Made by a program: the position numbers and the translations under genes. DNA of 64,000 nt from Pseudomonadota bacterium (GTDB taxonomy: Bacteria; Pseudomonadota; Alphaproteobacteria; Azospirillales; Azospirillaceae): assembly GCA_023411035.1 (NCBI GenBank), contig JAEYPE010000097.1:1-64000 (forward strand). Direction: 5' to 3'. The notes beneath the pieces were generated by a model. The model did not search any database. It saw only the letters and a list, made by a program, of their open reading frames with translations, and was not told the origin of the DNA. Each line of letters starts with the position of its first letter. Positions within the stretch are counted from its first letter, which is position 1. Shown here piece by piece: positions 1-8,921 of the stretch.

Positions 1-999
1 CGTGTCCGGGTTCAGGTCGATCAGCCAGCCGCCGCCGGGGTTGGCGCGCATCAGGATGTCGGGGGTGACGAGCTGGGCGGGCGTGTGGTCGAAGCTGAGC
101 GCCGGCTTGGGGTTCAGCTTGCGGATCTCCGCCACCATGTCGGCGATGTCCTCGGCGTCCACGCCGCAGACCTTCATCAGCGCCGGCAGGTTGCGCGCCG
201 CCAGAAGCTCCAGATTGTCGAGCAGGGCCTCCATGGCCGGGTCGAAGCGGTTCTTCTCGCGGAGCTGGATGGCCAGGCATTCCTTCAGCGACCGCGCGAA
301 GATGCCCGGCGGGTCGAAGCGCTGGCAGGCGGCCAGCACCCGTTCCACCCGCGCCGGCTCGCAGCCGAGCTGCCCCGCGAGCCCCTCGATCTCCAGCCCG
401 GTGATCCAGCCGGCCTCGTCCAGCATGTCGATCAGGGCCAGACCGATGAGCTGGTCGCCATGGTCCGGCAGGTCGATCTTCAACTGTTCGGTCAGATGGT
501 CCCGCAGGCTCTTCTGCCCGGTCAGGGTGGCTTCCAGGTTCGAATCGTCGTCCTCGAACCCGCCGCGCCCGCCGCGCTCCTGCCAGGAGCCGTAGACGTC
601 GCTGGAGCCGTCCGTGCCGTCGGAAAAGCGGTCGTCGGAATAGACGTTCTCGAAATCGGTGTCGAGCGGCGCGTCGGAGGCCGACCCCATCGTCTCCGAC
701 GCCGTCATCTCCACCGTGTCGCGGGTTCGCCCGTCGGTCATGGGCGGCTGGCGTTCGTCCGGCGCGGCGAGGTCCACCACGCCCGGCTCCCCCCCGTCGC
801 CGCCATCGCCCCCGGCATCGCCGCCGCCGTCCCCGGAGCCGCCGTCGCGCTCCAGGAGGGGGTTCTGCTCGATCTCCCGGTCCACGAAGTCCGACAGCTC
901 GATGTTCGACAGTTGCAGCAGCTTGATGGCCTGCTGCAACTGCGGAGTCATCACCAGGGACTGGGTTTGACGAAGATCGAGGCGTTGGCTGAGCGCCAT
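1..999 (-). CDS. rpoN: RNA polymerase sigma-54 factor, N-terminal part (runs off window)
   Basis: Translating the minus strand from the ATG at 999 gives MALSQRLDLRQTQSLVMTPQ followed by a Gln/Leu-rich stretch, the classic region I of sigma-54, which contacts activator ATPases and core polymerase. About 333 codons are visible and the frame is open to base 1. The core-binding domain is present, while the C-terminal HTH and RpoN box lie outside the window. An acidic, Gly/Pro-rich linker follows region I, as in other family members. It lies 16 bases downstream of lptB, the usual proteobacterial order. In Azospirillum sigma-54 serves nitrogen fixation and nitrogen-regulated promoters. Identification is firm; only the C-terminus is missing. 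Confidence 0.95.
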   Translation of the reverse strand, partial: MALSQRLDLRQTQSLVMTPQLQQAIKLLQLSNIELSDFVDREIEQNPLLERDGGSGDGGGDAGGDGGDGGEPGVVDLAAPDERQPPMTDGRTRDTVEMTASETMGSASDAPLDTDFENVYSDDRFSDGTDGSSDVYGSWQERGGRGGFEDDDSNLEATLTGQKSLRDHLTEQLKIDLPDHGDQLIGLALIDMLDEAGWITGLEIEGLAGQLGCEPARVERVLAACQRFDPPGIFARSLKECLAIQLREKNRFDPAMEALLDNLELLAARNLPALMKVCGVDAEDIADMVAEIRKLNPKPALSFDHTPAQLVTPDILMRANPGGGWLIDLNPDT

Positions 1000-1015
1000 G
1001 GGCAGGGGAACCGCA

Positions 1016-1840
1016 CTAGAGACTGAATCGGTCGCCGAGGTAGACCCGGCGCACATCCTCGTGCGCCACGATCTCCGACGGCTCTCCCTCCATTAGTACC
1101 ACACCATCGTGCAAGATGTATGCCCGATCGACGAGATCGAGCGTTTCACGGACGTTGTGGTCCGTGATGAGAACGCCGATGCCACGGTCGCGCAGATGGC
1201 TGACCAGTTCGCGGATGTCGTTCACCGCGATCGGGTCGATGCCGGCCAGCGGTTCGTCGAGCAGGATGAAATGCGGCTGGGAGGCCAGCGCGCGGGCGAT
1301 CTCCACGCGCCGCCGCTCGCCGCCCGACAGGGCCAGCGCCGGGGCGCGGCGCAGGTGGGTGATGGAGAATTCGGCCAGCAGTTCATCCAGCATCTGCTCG
1401 CGCACGTCGCGGTTCGGCTCCACGACCTCCAGCACGGCGCGGATGTTGTTCTCCACCGACATGCCGCGGAAGATCGACGCCTCCTGCGGCAGATAGCCGA
1501 TGCCCAGCCGCGCCCGGCGGTACATGGGGAGCGCCGTGATGTCCTGCCCGTCCAGCAGGATGGTGCCGGAGTCGGCGGCGATCAGCCCGGTGATCATATA
1601 GAAGCAGGTCGTCTTGCCCGCCCCGTTCGGGCCGAGCAGCCCGACCGCCTCGCCGCGCTGGACCGTCACGGTCACGTCGCGGACGACGGGGCGCTTCTTG
1701 TACGCCTTGCCCAGATGCAGCGCCACCAGCCCTTCGGCCGGACGCGCGTTGGCAGCGGGGTGATCCGCCGGGTGATTCGACGCGTTCGGGGCGGAGAGGG
1801 TCGGGCCGCGGAGGTCCCGGTCTTCGATGTCCATGGCCAT
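1016..1840 (-). CDS. lptB: LPS export ABC transporter ATP-binding protein LptB
   Basis: Cytoplasmic ATPase that powers LptFG extraction of lipopolysaccharide from the inner membrane. Visible motifs: Walker A GPNGAGKTT at residues 70-78, signature LSGGE at 171-175, Walker B ILLDEP at 192-197 and an H-loop histidine in TDHN near 227. At 274 residues it is about 30 longer than E. coli LptB because of a Pro/Ala/Asn-rich N-terminal extension of some 36 residues. A start nearer the ATPase fold cannot be excluded, but no better one is obvious. It follows lptA after 19 bases and precedes rpoN. Confidence 0.95.
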   Translation of the reverse strand: MAMDIEDRDLRGPTLSAPNASNHPADHPAANARPAEGLVALHLGKAYKKRPVVRDVTVTVQRGEAVGLLGPNGAGKTTCFYMITGLIAADSGTILLDGQDITALPMYRRARLGIGYLPQEASIFRGMSVENNIRAVLEVVEPNRDVREQMLDELLAEFSITHLRRAPALALSGGERRRVEIARALASQPHFILLDEPLAGIDPIAVNDIRELVSHLRDRGIGVLITDHNVRETLDLVDRAYILHDGVVLMEGEPSEIVAHEDVRRVYLGDRFSL

Positions 1841-1859
1841 AGATTCGCTGCCGGGTCGG

Positions 1860-2732
1860 TCAGGGCTTGGGGGCGGGCTTGCCGCCCTGGGGGGCGGGAG
1901 CGGAGCCCGGTGCGCCCGGCTCCTGGCCGGGGATCAGCAGGCCCATCACCCGCCCGCCGGAGGCGGGGCCGGCGATCACCCGGTTGACCTTCGTCTTCAT
2001 GTTCATCTCGGCGGCGTCGCCGTTGAGCTGGTTGTCGTTGCGGGTGATCTTCACGTTGCCCAACAGCACCGCGGTGTCGTCCGCCACCGAATAGACCAGC
2101 TTGTCCGCCAGCGCCACGTCGGTGGCGGTGGTGACCACCACGCTGCCGGCGCCGTCGATGCGCTCCATCTGGGTCGAACCGTCCGGCATCTTCTTCAGCT
2201 GGCCGATCAGGATGTCGGCGCGCAGCCGGTCGCCGTTGCCGATGCGCACGGCCACGGCGTCGCCGCGCGCCACCGTCAGGTTCCTGGCCTCGTAATATTC
2301 CAGCGTGTCGCGCGCGGTCACGATGTCGGTGCGGGTGACCAGCTTCAGGTTCCGCCCGGTGACCACCGCCACCTGCTTGTCCACGTCATAGACGCCGCGG
2401 TCGCCGAAGACCTCCTGGGTCGGGCTGACGATGCGCACGTTGCCTTCGGCCAGGAGTTGGAACACCTCGTTCCCCTTGCCGGGCACCTCGCGGTAATAGG
2501 CGGTCAGCACGTCGGCGAAGACGGTGCTGTCGTTGCGCTTGGCCGAAGCGTTGCCGCGCGCCACATAGGCGCGCACGTCCTGGTGCCATTCGATGGCCTG
2601 ATCGGCGTTGACCTCCACCGGGTTGGGGCCGCCGCCGAGGCCGGGCAGCCCCTGGGCCGCCGCCGGGACGGACGCTCCCGACAGCAGGAGGATCGCGGCC
2701 AGCAGCGGGGCCGCAAAAGTGGCTGCACTCAA
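1860..2732 (-). CDS. lptA: LPS transport periplasmic protein LptA (OstA-like)
   Basis: Periplasmic bridge protein that carries LPS between LptC and LptD. The N-terminus (residues 1-27, ending AAAQ) is a typical signal peptide. The body is the beta-jellyroll OstA domain, rich in alternating hydrophobic residues with repeated phrases such as DKLVYSVADDTAVLLGNVKI. The last 30 residues are a disordered Pro/Gly/Ala tail. At 290 residues it is longer than E. coli LptA (185), as is common in alphaproteobacteria. The start overlaps the lptC stop by four bases (ATGA), indicating translational coupling. Confidence 0.9.
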   Translation of the reverse strand: MSAATFAAPLLAAILLLSGASVPAAAQGLPGLGGGPNPVEVNADQAIEWHQDVRAYVARGNASAKRNDSTVFADVLTAYYREVPGKGNEVFQLLAEGNVRIVSPTQEVFGDRGVYDVDKQVAVVTGRNLKLVTRTDIVTARDTLEYYEARNLTVARGDAVAVRIGNGDRLRADILIGQLKKMPDGSTQMERIDGAGSVVVTTATDVALADKLVYSVADDTAVLLGNVKITRNDNQLNGDAAEMNMKTKVNRVIAGPASGGRVMGLLIPGQEPGAPGSAPAPQGGKPAPKP

Positions 2733-3466
2733 CGCGTCTTTCCTCCCGGACTTTCGGCGGCCTGGACGTCGGCCTTGGACTGGTTCAGGAACACCATCGT
2801 CTTGCCGCGGTCGGCCAGGCGGAAGCCTTCGGCGTTGATGACGCCCTGCGGCCCCTGCCCCACGACATGGACATCGCCCCAGGCGGTGCCCTTGCGGATG
2901 TCGGATTCGGCCTCTTCGGTGGTGAATTCGTTGCCGTCGTCGCGCATGACGCGGACATGGCCCCGCATCTTCAGGATGCCGGTGACCTGATTGTACCAGC
3001 CCCGGTCGGACCGGATGGTCACCCAGGTCCCGTCGGTCTGGGTCATCTCGGCCTCCGGCTGCTCCAGCAGGACGATGTCCGGCTGGTCGGCGATGCGGTC
3101 GGCCTTGGCGGCCACCAGCGAGAAGGGCTGGTTGGCTTCGTCCACCGCGATGTAGCGCGGCTTGATCATCTCAAGCTGGCCCTTGTCGGCGGAAATGCGC
3201 AGGGTCGGCAGCTCGGTCAGCGAGGGCCAGACGGCGATCAGCGCCATCACGGCCAGCGCCAGCGCCGGCAGCGCGAACTTCATTCCGGTGACGAAGCGGC
3301 TGTAGACGCGGCTGACCGGGCGGATTGCCCGGCGGCGGTGAACACGCTTGGCGGGCTGGCTACCCTGCATCGCCCCTTGCATCGCCATGAGCTGCGCGGC
3401 AAGGGAAGGCGCATCGGCGCGCCGCTCCTCCGTTTCCACCGTCCGATCCCTCAGGCCACTGTCCAT
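2729..3466 (-). CDS. lptC: LPS export system protein LptC
   Basis: Bitopic inner-membrane protein that passes LPS from LptBFG to LptA. A basic N-terminal segment (KRVHRRR, near residues 40-46) is followed by one membrane helix at about residues 62-81, then a periplasmic LptC/OstA-like beta fold. I chose the internal ATG at 3466 (MDSGLRD, 245 residues). Starting further upstream at 3538 would place the N-terminus inside kdsD and add an unrelated peptide. It sits between kdsD and lptA in the conserved order. Confidence 0.9.
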   Translation of the reverse strand: MDSGLRDRTVETEERRADAPSLAAQLMAMQGAMQGSQPAKRVHRRRAIRPVSRVYSRFVTGMKFALPALALAVMALIAVWPSLTELPTLRISADKGQLEMIKPRYIAVDEANQPFSLVAAKADRIADQPDIVLLEQPEAEMTQTDGTWVTIRSDRGWYNQVTGILKMRGHVRVMRDDGNEFTTEEAESDIRKGTAWGDVHVVGQGPQGVINAEGFRLADRGKTMVFLNQSKADVQAAESPGGKTR

Positions 3467-3491
3467 GGCGTCACCGCCCTCCGGCCGCCCG

Positions 3492-4496
3492 TCACGCCGC
3501 CCCGGCGCGCAGGCAATCGTGAATGTGCACAACACCAAGAGGCCGGTCCGCCTCGACCACGAACAGGCTGGTGATCTGCTTCGCGTTCATCTCCCTCAGC
3601 GCCTCCTCGACCAGCGCCTTGGGCCGGATCGTCTTGGGCCGCGGCGACATGATGCTGTCCGCGCGCTCCGCCCACAGCTCCGGCGTCAGGTGGCGGCGCA
3701 GGTCGCCGTCGGTGATGACCCCGGCCAGCGCGCCCGACCCGTCCACCACGCCCACACAACCCAGCCGCTTGGCCGTCATCTCGAAGATGACGCTGGAAAG
3801 CGGCGTATCCAAGGCGCACAGGGGCATGTCGTCCCCCTTGTGCATCACGTCGGTCACCTTCAGCAGCGCCCGTCCGAGCTGCCCGCCGGGGTGGAACTGC
3901 TTGAAATCCGCCGCCGTGAAGCCGCGCCGCTCCAGCAGGGCCACCGCCAGCGCATCGCCCAGCGCCAGCATCATCGTGCTCGACGTGGTCGGGGCCAACC
4001 CCAGCGGGCAGGCTTCCGGGGCCGGCGGCAGCACCAGCGCCACGTCCGACTGCTCCGCCAGGGAGGAACCGGCGCGCCGGGTGATGCCGATCAGCGGGAT
4101 GTCGAAGCGGCGGGTGTAGGCGACGATGTCCGACAGCTCGTGAGTCTCGCCGGAATTGGACAGGGCGATGACCGCGTCCTGCCGGGCGATCATGCCAAGG
4201 TCGCCATGGCTCGCCTCGCCCGGATGGACGAAGAAGGCCGGCGTGCCGGTGGAGGCCAGGGTCGCCGCGATCTTGCGCGCCACGTGGCCGGATTTCCCCA
4301 TGCCGGTGACGACGACCCGGCCCGCGATGGCGGCCAGCCGGTCCAGCGCGCGGACGAAGGCGCCGTCCAGCCCGCCCGCCAGCGCGTTCAGGGCGTCGGC
4401 CTCCATCCGCAGGACACGCCGGGCGCTGGCGATGTCACGCTCGGCGGCGGTGCCGGACACCGCGTCGGTCAGGCTTGGGGCGGTCAGACTCGTCAA
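3492..4496 (-). CDS. kdsD: D-arabinose-5-phosphate isomerase KdsD/KpsF
   Basis: Interconverts ribulose-5-phosphate and arabinose-5-phosphate, the first step of Kdo synthesis for LPS. The N-terminal SIS domain carries GMGKSGHVARKIAATLASTG near residues 65-84 and the catalytic-region motif HPGEASHGDLGM. Two CBS domains fill roughly residues 205-325. The length (334) matches the family. It is the first gene of the run into lptCAB, so Kdo synthesis and LPS export are probably co-expressed. A well-spaced sigma-70 promoter lies upstream at 4596-4624. Confidence 0.95.
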   Translation of the reverse strand: MTSLTAPSLTDAVSGTAAERDIASARRVLRMEADALNALAGGLDGAFVRALDRLAAIAGRVVVTGMGKSGHVARKIAATLASTGTPAFFVHPGEASHGDLGMIARQDAVIALSNSGETHELSDIVAYTRRFDIPLIGITRRAGSSLAEQSDVALVLPPAPEACPLGLAPTTSSTMMLALGDALAVALLERRGFTAADFKQFHPGGQLGRALLKVTDVMHKGDDMPLCALDTPLSSVIFEMTAKRLGCVGVVDGSGALAGVITDGDLRRHLTPELWAERADSIMSPRPKTIRPKALVEEALREMNAKQITSLFVVEADRPLGVVHIHDCLRAGAA

Positions 4497-4595
4497 GGCG
4501 GCTCATGCCTCTTCAGTTTGGCCCATGTGGGCGAGAACGGGTACTCCGGCAGGGATCGCGCCTACACGCAACAAAGGGCCTGCCACCGCGCGGGC

Positions 4596-4624
4596 AGTAT
4601 GCCCACCCGCGGGCGTCCGGTCAA
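4596..4624 (-). promoter_or_regulatory. Putative sigma-70 promoter of the kdsD-lpt-rpoN run
   Basis: On the minus strand TTGACC and CATACT are separated by exactly 17 bases, about 100 bases upstream of kdsD and after the rnd stop. The match is good (4/6 in each box near-consensus) but is only a sequence match. Confidence 0.5.
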
Positions 4625-4666
4625 ATCAACGTCCGGAAGGTCCGGCCTATTCCACTGGAGTGCCCG

Positions 4667-5293
4667 TCAGTGCGACAGAATGTCCGGCTGCTCCCAGCCG
4701 CCGAGATCCAGTTCCCCGCGGGCCGGCAGGAAGTCGAAACAGGCCTTCGCCAGATGGGTCCGCCCTTCGCGCGCCAGCATCACGTCCAGCTTCTCCTTCA
4801 GGTCATGCAGATGCAGGACGTCGGAGGCGGCGTATTTCATCTGCTCCGGCGTCAGCTCCGCCGCACCCCAGTCGGAGGACTGCTGCTGCTTGGACAGCTC
4901 CACCCCCAGAAGGTCCCTCACCAGATCCTTCAGACCGTGCTTGTCGGTGAAGGTGCGGACCAGCTTCGACGCGATCTTGGTGCAGTAGACCGGCTGGCAG
5001 ACGACGCCCAGATAGGCCTGCATCACCGCCACGTCGAAACGGGCGAAATGGAACAGCTTGGTGACCTCCGGGTCGGTCAGCAGGCGCTTCAGATTCGGCG
5101 CGTCGTACCGGCCCTTGCGGAGCTGGACCAGATGCACCGTGCCGTCGCCGGGGGAAAGCTGGACCAGGCACAGCCGGTCGCGGTGGGGGTTCAGCCCCAT
5201 GGTCTCGGTGTCGATGGCGACGGCGCCGTCGCGGGCCAGGGCTTTCAGGTCGAGACCGTCCGGCAGGTCGCCGTCGTGAAGGTCGATGGGCAT
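4667..5293 (-). CDS. rnd: Ribonuclease D family 3'-5' exonuclease (short form)
   Basis: DEDDy-type exoribonuclease domain: Asp28 and Glu30 in IDTET, Asp87 in FARFDVAVM, and Tyr154/Asp158 in YAASD provide the metal-binding set. At 208 residues it contains only the nuclease domain and lacks the HRDC domains of E. coli RNase D, a common alphaproteobacterial form. It is likely involved in 3' processing of structured RNA. It lies between tRNA-Leu and kdsD, all on the same strand. Confidence 0.88.
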   Translation of the reverse strand: MPIDLHDGDLPDGLDLKALARDGAVAIDTETMGLNPHRDRLCLVQLSPGDGTVHLVQLRKGRYDAPNLKRLLTDPEVTKLFHFARFDVAVMQAYLGVVCQPVYCTKIASKLVRTFTDKHGLKDLVRDLLGVELSKQQQSSDWGAAELTPEQMKYAASDVLHLHDLKEKLDVMLAREGRTHLAKACFDFLPARGELDLGGWEQPDILSH

Positions 5294-5418
5294 TGGGTGG
5301 CTTCCCGCTTAGAAGGACGGCCCCCGGCCATGGACCCTAGAAACGACGAACGCCGCTCTGCTTCCTTTCCGTCCCCGCCAAGGGGAGGTCCGTAGCATGC
5401 GGCGCAGCCGGGTAGATA

Positions 5419-5505
5419 TGGTGCCCAGGAGAAGACTCGAACTTCCACGACATTTCTGCCACAGGTACCTGAAACCTGCGCGTCTACCAATTCCGCCACC
5501 TGGGC
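5419..5505 (-). tRNA. tRNA-Leu, anticodon CAG
   Basis: The minus strand folds as an 87-base class II tRNA: acceptor GCCCAGG pairs with CCTGGGC, discriminator A, encoded CCA. The D-arm contains GGCGGAATTGGTAGACGCG, typical of tRNA-Leu. The anticodon stem is CAGGT/ACCTG with loop TTCAGGT, giving anticodon CAG. The T-arm contains TTCGAGT. Decodes CUG, a major leucine codon in this high-GC genome. Confidence 0.95.
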
Positions 5506-5520
5506 TCGGTGTGGGCCGCT

Positions 5521-5549
5521 TATGTAGCCGTCCGGCGGATGCCCGTCAA
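5521..5549 (-). promoter_or_regulatory. Sigma-70 promoter of tRNA-Leu
   Basis: Minus-strand TTGACG, a 17-base spacer and TACATA, ending 15 bases upstream of the mature tRNA 5' end. Box quality and position suit a strong stable-RNA promoter. Confidence 0.65.
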
Positions 5550-5760
5550 CAGCTTTTTTCACTTTCCGGCGGAAGCCGCCCCCGGACGCGAAACCATGCG
5601 CGAAATGGGCCGCGGACGGCGCGTCAGGCCCTAGCCACTTCGGGGAGGTTTCTATATAAGCAACCCCCGATCCGGCTGCCGCAGCCCCGCTGGGCGGCGA
5701 ACCGGATGAAGAAATACCGAAGCACGGGTTTTGCGGGCCCAACGGCACGGGAGAAGGTCG

Positions 5761-6750
5761 ATGTCCTATCGCTCTGAAGTGGTCACGGTGTTCGGCGGTT
5801 CGGGATTCGTCGGCCGCCATCTTATTCGCCGCCTCGCCAAGACCGGCGCCATCGTGCGCGTGGTGTCGCGTCACCCGAATCAGGCCAACTTTCTGAAGAC
5901 CGCCGGCTCCGTCGGGCAGATCGTGCCGATGGCCGCCGACGTGAAGGACGACCAGTCCGTCGCGCGGGCCATCCAGGGCGCCGACACCGTCATCAACCTG
6001 ATCGGCACCCTGTACGAGCGCGGCCCCTGGAATTTCCAGACCGTGCATGTCGACGCCCCGGCGCGCATCGCCCGCATCGCCAAGGCGAACGGCGTGCGCC
6101 GTCTGGTCCACATCTCCGCCATCGGCGCGGACGCCAAGTCCGCCTCGGCCTACGCCAAGTCCAAGGCGGCGGGCGAGCAGGCGGTGAAGCAGGCGTTCCC
6201 CGGCGCCACCATCATCCGCCCCAGCATCGTCTTCGGGCCGGAGGACGGCTTCTTCAACAAGTTCGCCGCCATGGCGCAGATCTCCCCGGCGCTGCCGCTG
6301 ATCGGCGGGGCGACGAAGTTCCAGCCGGTCTATGTCGGCGATCTGGCCGACGCCATCGCCGCCGCCGCGACGCTGGACGAGGCCGCCGGCCAGACCTACG
6401 AGCTGGGCGGCCCGCGCGTCTACAGCGTCAAGGAGCTGATGCAGCTCATGCTGGTGGTGATCCGCCGCAAGCGCCTGCTGGTCCCGGTTCCCTGGAAGGT
6501 GGCGGAGAAGCTCGGCGGCCTGTTGGAGAAGGTTCCGCCGATCATCGCCCCGCCGCTGACCCGCGATCAGGTGGAGATGCTGAAGACCGACAACGTGGCC
6601 GCTCCGGGCGCGCCGGGCTTCGAGGATCTCGGGATCACGAATCTGTCGAGCTGCGAGGTGGTGCTTCCGACCTACCTGTCGCGCTTCATCGTCGGGGGCA
6701 AGTCCAACACCCTGACCCGCAACGTCGGCAGCCATTCCGGCGCGCACTGA
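5761..6750 (+). CDS. Complex I NDUFA9-like NAD(P)-binding protein
   Basis: Atypical short-chain dehydrogenase of the family related to the mitochondrial complex I 39-kDa subunit. The nucleotide-binding motif GGSGFVG is at residues 12-18. The rest resembles NmrA/epimerase folds and lacks a clear catalytic YxxxK in the usual context. 329 residues. I chose the ATG at 5761 because GAGAAGG lies 5-11 bases upstream; the codons further upstream are unlike the family. In alphaproteobacteria it probably acts in NADH dehydrogenase assembly or quinone biology rather than as a free enzyme. A strong terminator follows. Confidence 0.85.
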   Translation: MSYRSEVVTVFGGSGFVGRHLIRRLAKTGAIVRVVSRHPNQANFLKTAGSVGQIVPMAADVKDDQSVARAIQGADTVINLIGTLYERGPWNFQTVHVDAPARIARIAKANGVRRLVHISAIGADAKSASAYAKSKAAGEQAVKQAFPGATIIRPSIVFGPEDGFFNKFAAMAQISPALPLIGGATKFQPVYVGDLADAIAAAATLDEAAGQTYELGGPRVYSVKELMQLMLVVIRRKRLLVPVPWKVAEKLGGLLEKVPPIIAPPLTRDQVEMLKTDNVAAPGAPGFEDLGITNLSSCEVVLPTYLSRFIVGGKSNTLTRNVGSHSGAH

Positions 6751-6774
6751 CCCGACCGGCCTCGAAACCGCAAA

Positions 6775-6805
6775 CGAAAGCCCCGGCCCACCGCCGGGGC
6801 TTTCG
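6775..6805 (+). terminator. Rho-independent terminator
   Basis: A perfect 13-bp stem (CGAAAGCCCCGGC with its complement) and a 5-base loop, followed by CGTTTT. It lies 24 bases after the NDUFA9-like stop. Confidence 0.85.
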
Positions 6806-6923
6806 CGTTTTCAGGCCCATTCCAACCGGCGCAAGGGTGCCCTGCGGCACGGGGCCTTGATTCCCACGCCACCCTGCCGCATCTGGCCCTTTCATCGAAT
6901 CAACGGGACGGGTGCGGGGAGCC

Positions 6924-8099
6924 ATGCAGGCCGCGACGCAGGATTTCACCATGCGGGAATATTCGGACCGCGCGCCCGGCGCCCGTCTGGCGTCCCTGAC
7001 GGCCTTTTTCGTAAACGGTTCCGTCTTCGGCGTGTGGGCCACCCAGATCCCGGCGATCAAGGATCATCTGGACCTCAGCCCCGGCGTGCTCGGCGTCGCC
7101 CTGCTCTGCCTCGCCGCGGGGGCGCTGACGGCGATGGTCGGCACGGGTCCGCTGCTGGGCCGTGTCGGCAGCGCCCCGGTGATCCGGGTCACCGCCCTGC
7201 TCTTCGCCCTGATCCTGCCGCTGCCGGCGCTGATGCCGGACCTTCTGTCGCTCTGCACGGTGCTGTTCCTGTTCGGAGCGGCGGGCGGCACCATGGACGT
7301 GGCGATGAACGCCCACGGCGCGCTGGTGGAGCGCCATCTCGGGCGGCCGATCATGTCGTCGCTGCACGGCATGTGGAGCCTGGGCGGGCTGTTCGGCGCC
7401 GGGGCGGGCGGGCTGCTGCTCCAAGTCCTGCCGCCGACGGTCCAGGCGTCGGCCATCGCGGCGGCGCTGCTGGCCCTGTTCTTCGCGCTGCACCGCCGCT
7501 TCCTGCCCGGCGGGGCCGACCGGCGGGCGGAGCCTTCGGGCCTCGCCCTGCCCGACCGCGGCACGCTGCTGCTCGGCGCGCTGACCTTCCTGGCCTTCAT
7601 GAGCGAGGGCGCGATCCTGGACTGGAGCGCCGTCTATCTGCGGGAGGATCTGGGCGGTGCCGCCTCGGTCGCGGCGCTGGGCTTCGCCGTCTTTTCCGGC
7701 GCCATGGCGGTGGGCCGCTTCTGCGGCGACCGGCTGCGCCAGCGGTTCGGCGGGCCGGCCCTGGTCCGCGCGGGCTCCGTTCTGGCCTTCGCCGGGCTGG
7801 CGGTCGCGCTGACCGGGGGCGGACCGATCGTGGCGGTCGCCGGGTTCGGGCTGACCGGCATCGGCCTGTCGAACGTCGTGCCGGTGCTGTTCAGCACCGC
7901 GGGCGCGAAGGGAGAGGGGGACGCCGGCCAGGCCATCGCCGCCGTGGCGACGCTGGGCTATGCCGGGGTGCTGACCGGCCCGGCCCTTCTGGGCTTCGTG
8001 GCGGAGGCCAGCACGGTGGGCTTTTCCTTCGCCCTGGTCGCCGCGCTGGCTCTGGTCATCGCCGCGGCCTCCTCGCGCGCCGTCGCCCAGCAGGGCTGA
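6924..8099 (+). CDS. Major facilitator superfamily transporter
   Basis: About 391 residues with twelve predicted hydrophobic segments, beginning with an FFVNGSVFGVWATQIPAIKD segment like that of YbjJ-type MFS carriers. The substrate cannot be read from sequence; relatives are annotated as sugar or drug transporters. The start is uncertain: ATG at 6924 (GGGGA just upstream), GTG at 6912 or ATG at 6951 are all possible. It stands alone between the NDUFA9-like gene and convergent uppP. Confidence 0.8.
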   Translation: MQAATQDFTMREYSDRAPGARLASLTAFFVNGSVFGVWATQIPAIKDHLDLSPGVLGVALLCLAAGALTAMVGTGPLLGRVGSAPVIRVTALLFALILPLPALMPDLLSLCTVLFLFGAAGGTMDVAMNAHGALVERHLGRPIMSSLHGMWSLGGLFGAGAGGLLLQVLPPTVQASAIAAALLALFFALHRRFLPGGADRRAEPSGLALPDRGTLLLGALTFLAFMSEGAILDWSAVYLREDLGGAASVAALGFAVFSGAMAVGRFCGDRLRQRFGGPALVRAGSVLAFAGLAVALTGGGPIVAVAGFGLTGIGLSNVVPVLFSTAGAKGEGDAGQAIAAVATLGYAGVLTGPALLGFVAEASTVGFSFALVAALALVIAAASSRAVAQQG

Positions 8100-8120
8100 G
8101 GCGCGCGGGGGAACCGCTCC

Positions 8121-8921
8121 TTACAGATACAGGAAGGCCAGCATCCCCGACCCGATGGCGATGCGGTACCAGGCGAAGGGCGCGAAGCCGTAGCGCCCGA
8201 CGAAATCCACCAGCACCTTGACCACCAGCGCCGCCGCGACGAAGGCGGTAACGAAGCCGACCGCGATCAGCGTCGCGGAGTCGATGGTCATCAGGCTCCA
8301 GTTCTTGTAGAGGTCGTAGACCGTGGCGCCGGCCATGGTGGGGATCGCCAGGAAGAAGGAGAATTCCGCGGCGGTCCGCCGGTCCACCCCCATCAGCAGC
8401 GAACCGAGGATCGTCGCGCCCGACCGCGACACGCCCGGCACCAGCGCCAGACACTGGCACAGCCCGATCTTCAGCGCGAGCGGCGCCGGAAAGCGCTCGA
8501 TCTGGTGATAGCGCGGAACGGGCACCAGCCGCTCCGCCATCAGGATCGCGACGCCGCCCAGGATCAGCGCGATGCTGACCACCGTCGGGTTGAACAGCAC
8601 CGACTTGATGACGCCATGCAGCCCGGCGCCCAGGATCATGGCCGGCAGAAAGGCCAGGATCACCGCCATGGCGAAGTGGCGCGCCCCCGGATCGTCCTTC
8701 AGCCCGGTGACCACCTTCCACAGCCGCGTGAAATAGACCGTGCAGATCGCCAGGATCGCGCCGAGCTGGATCACCACCTCGAACACCTTCCCCGGCGGGC
8801 CTTCGAAGCCCAGCAGCGTGTCGAAGATGATGAGATGGCCGGTGGACGAGACCGGCAGGAATTCGGTCAGCCCTTCGATCAGGCCGAGCAAAGCGGCGTC
8901 CAGATATTGGTCGATCAACAT
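8121..8921 (-). CDS. uppP: Undecaprenyl-diphosphatase UppP (BacA)
   Basis: Integral membrane phosphatase that recycles undecaprenyl pyrophosphate for peptidoglycan and O-antigen synthesis and gives bacitracin resistance. Active-site motifs are EFLPVSSTGHL near residues 20-30 and PGVSRSGATI in the second half. Eight or so hydrophobic segments, 266 residues. I chose the ATG at 8921 (MLIDQYLDAA) because the family begins there; the in-frame ATG at 8957 adds a non-conserved leader. Confidence 0.94.
   Translation of the reverse strand: MLIDQYLDAALLGLIEGLTEFLPVSSTGHLIIFDTLLGFEGPPGKVFEVVIQLGAILAICTVYFTRLWKVVTGLKDDPGARHFAMAVILAFLPAMILGAGLHGVIKSVLFNPTVVSIALILGGVAILMAERLVPVPRYHQIERFPAPLALKIGLCQCLALVPGVSRSGATILGSLLMGVDRRTAAEFSFFLAIPTMAGATVYDLYKNWSLMTIDSATLIAVGFVTAFVAAALVVKVLVDFVGRYGFAPFAWYRIAIGSGMLAFLYL

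Noticed and set aside
5245..6747. A 500-codon minus frame across the NDUFA9-like gene and tRNA-Leu
   Set aside because: It reads through a tRNA and antisense to a recognised gene.
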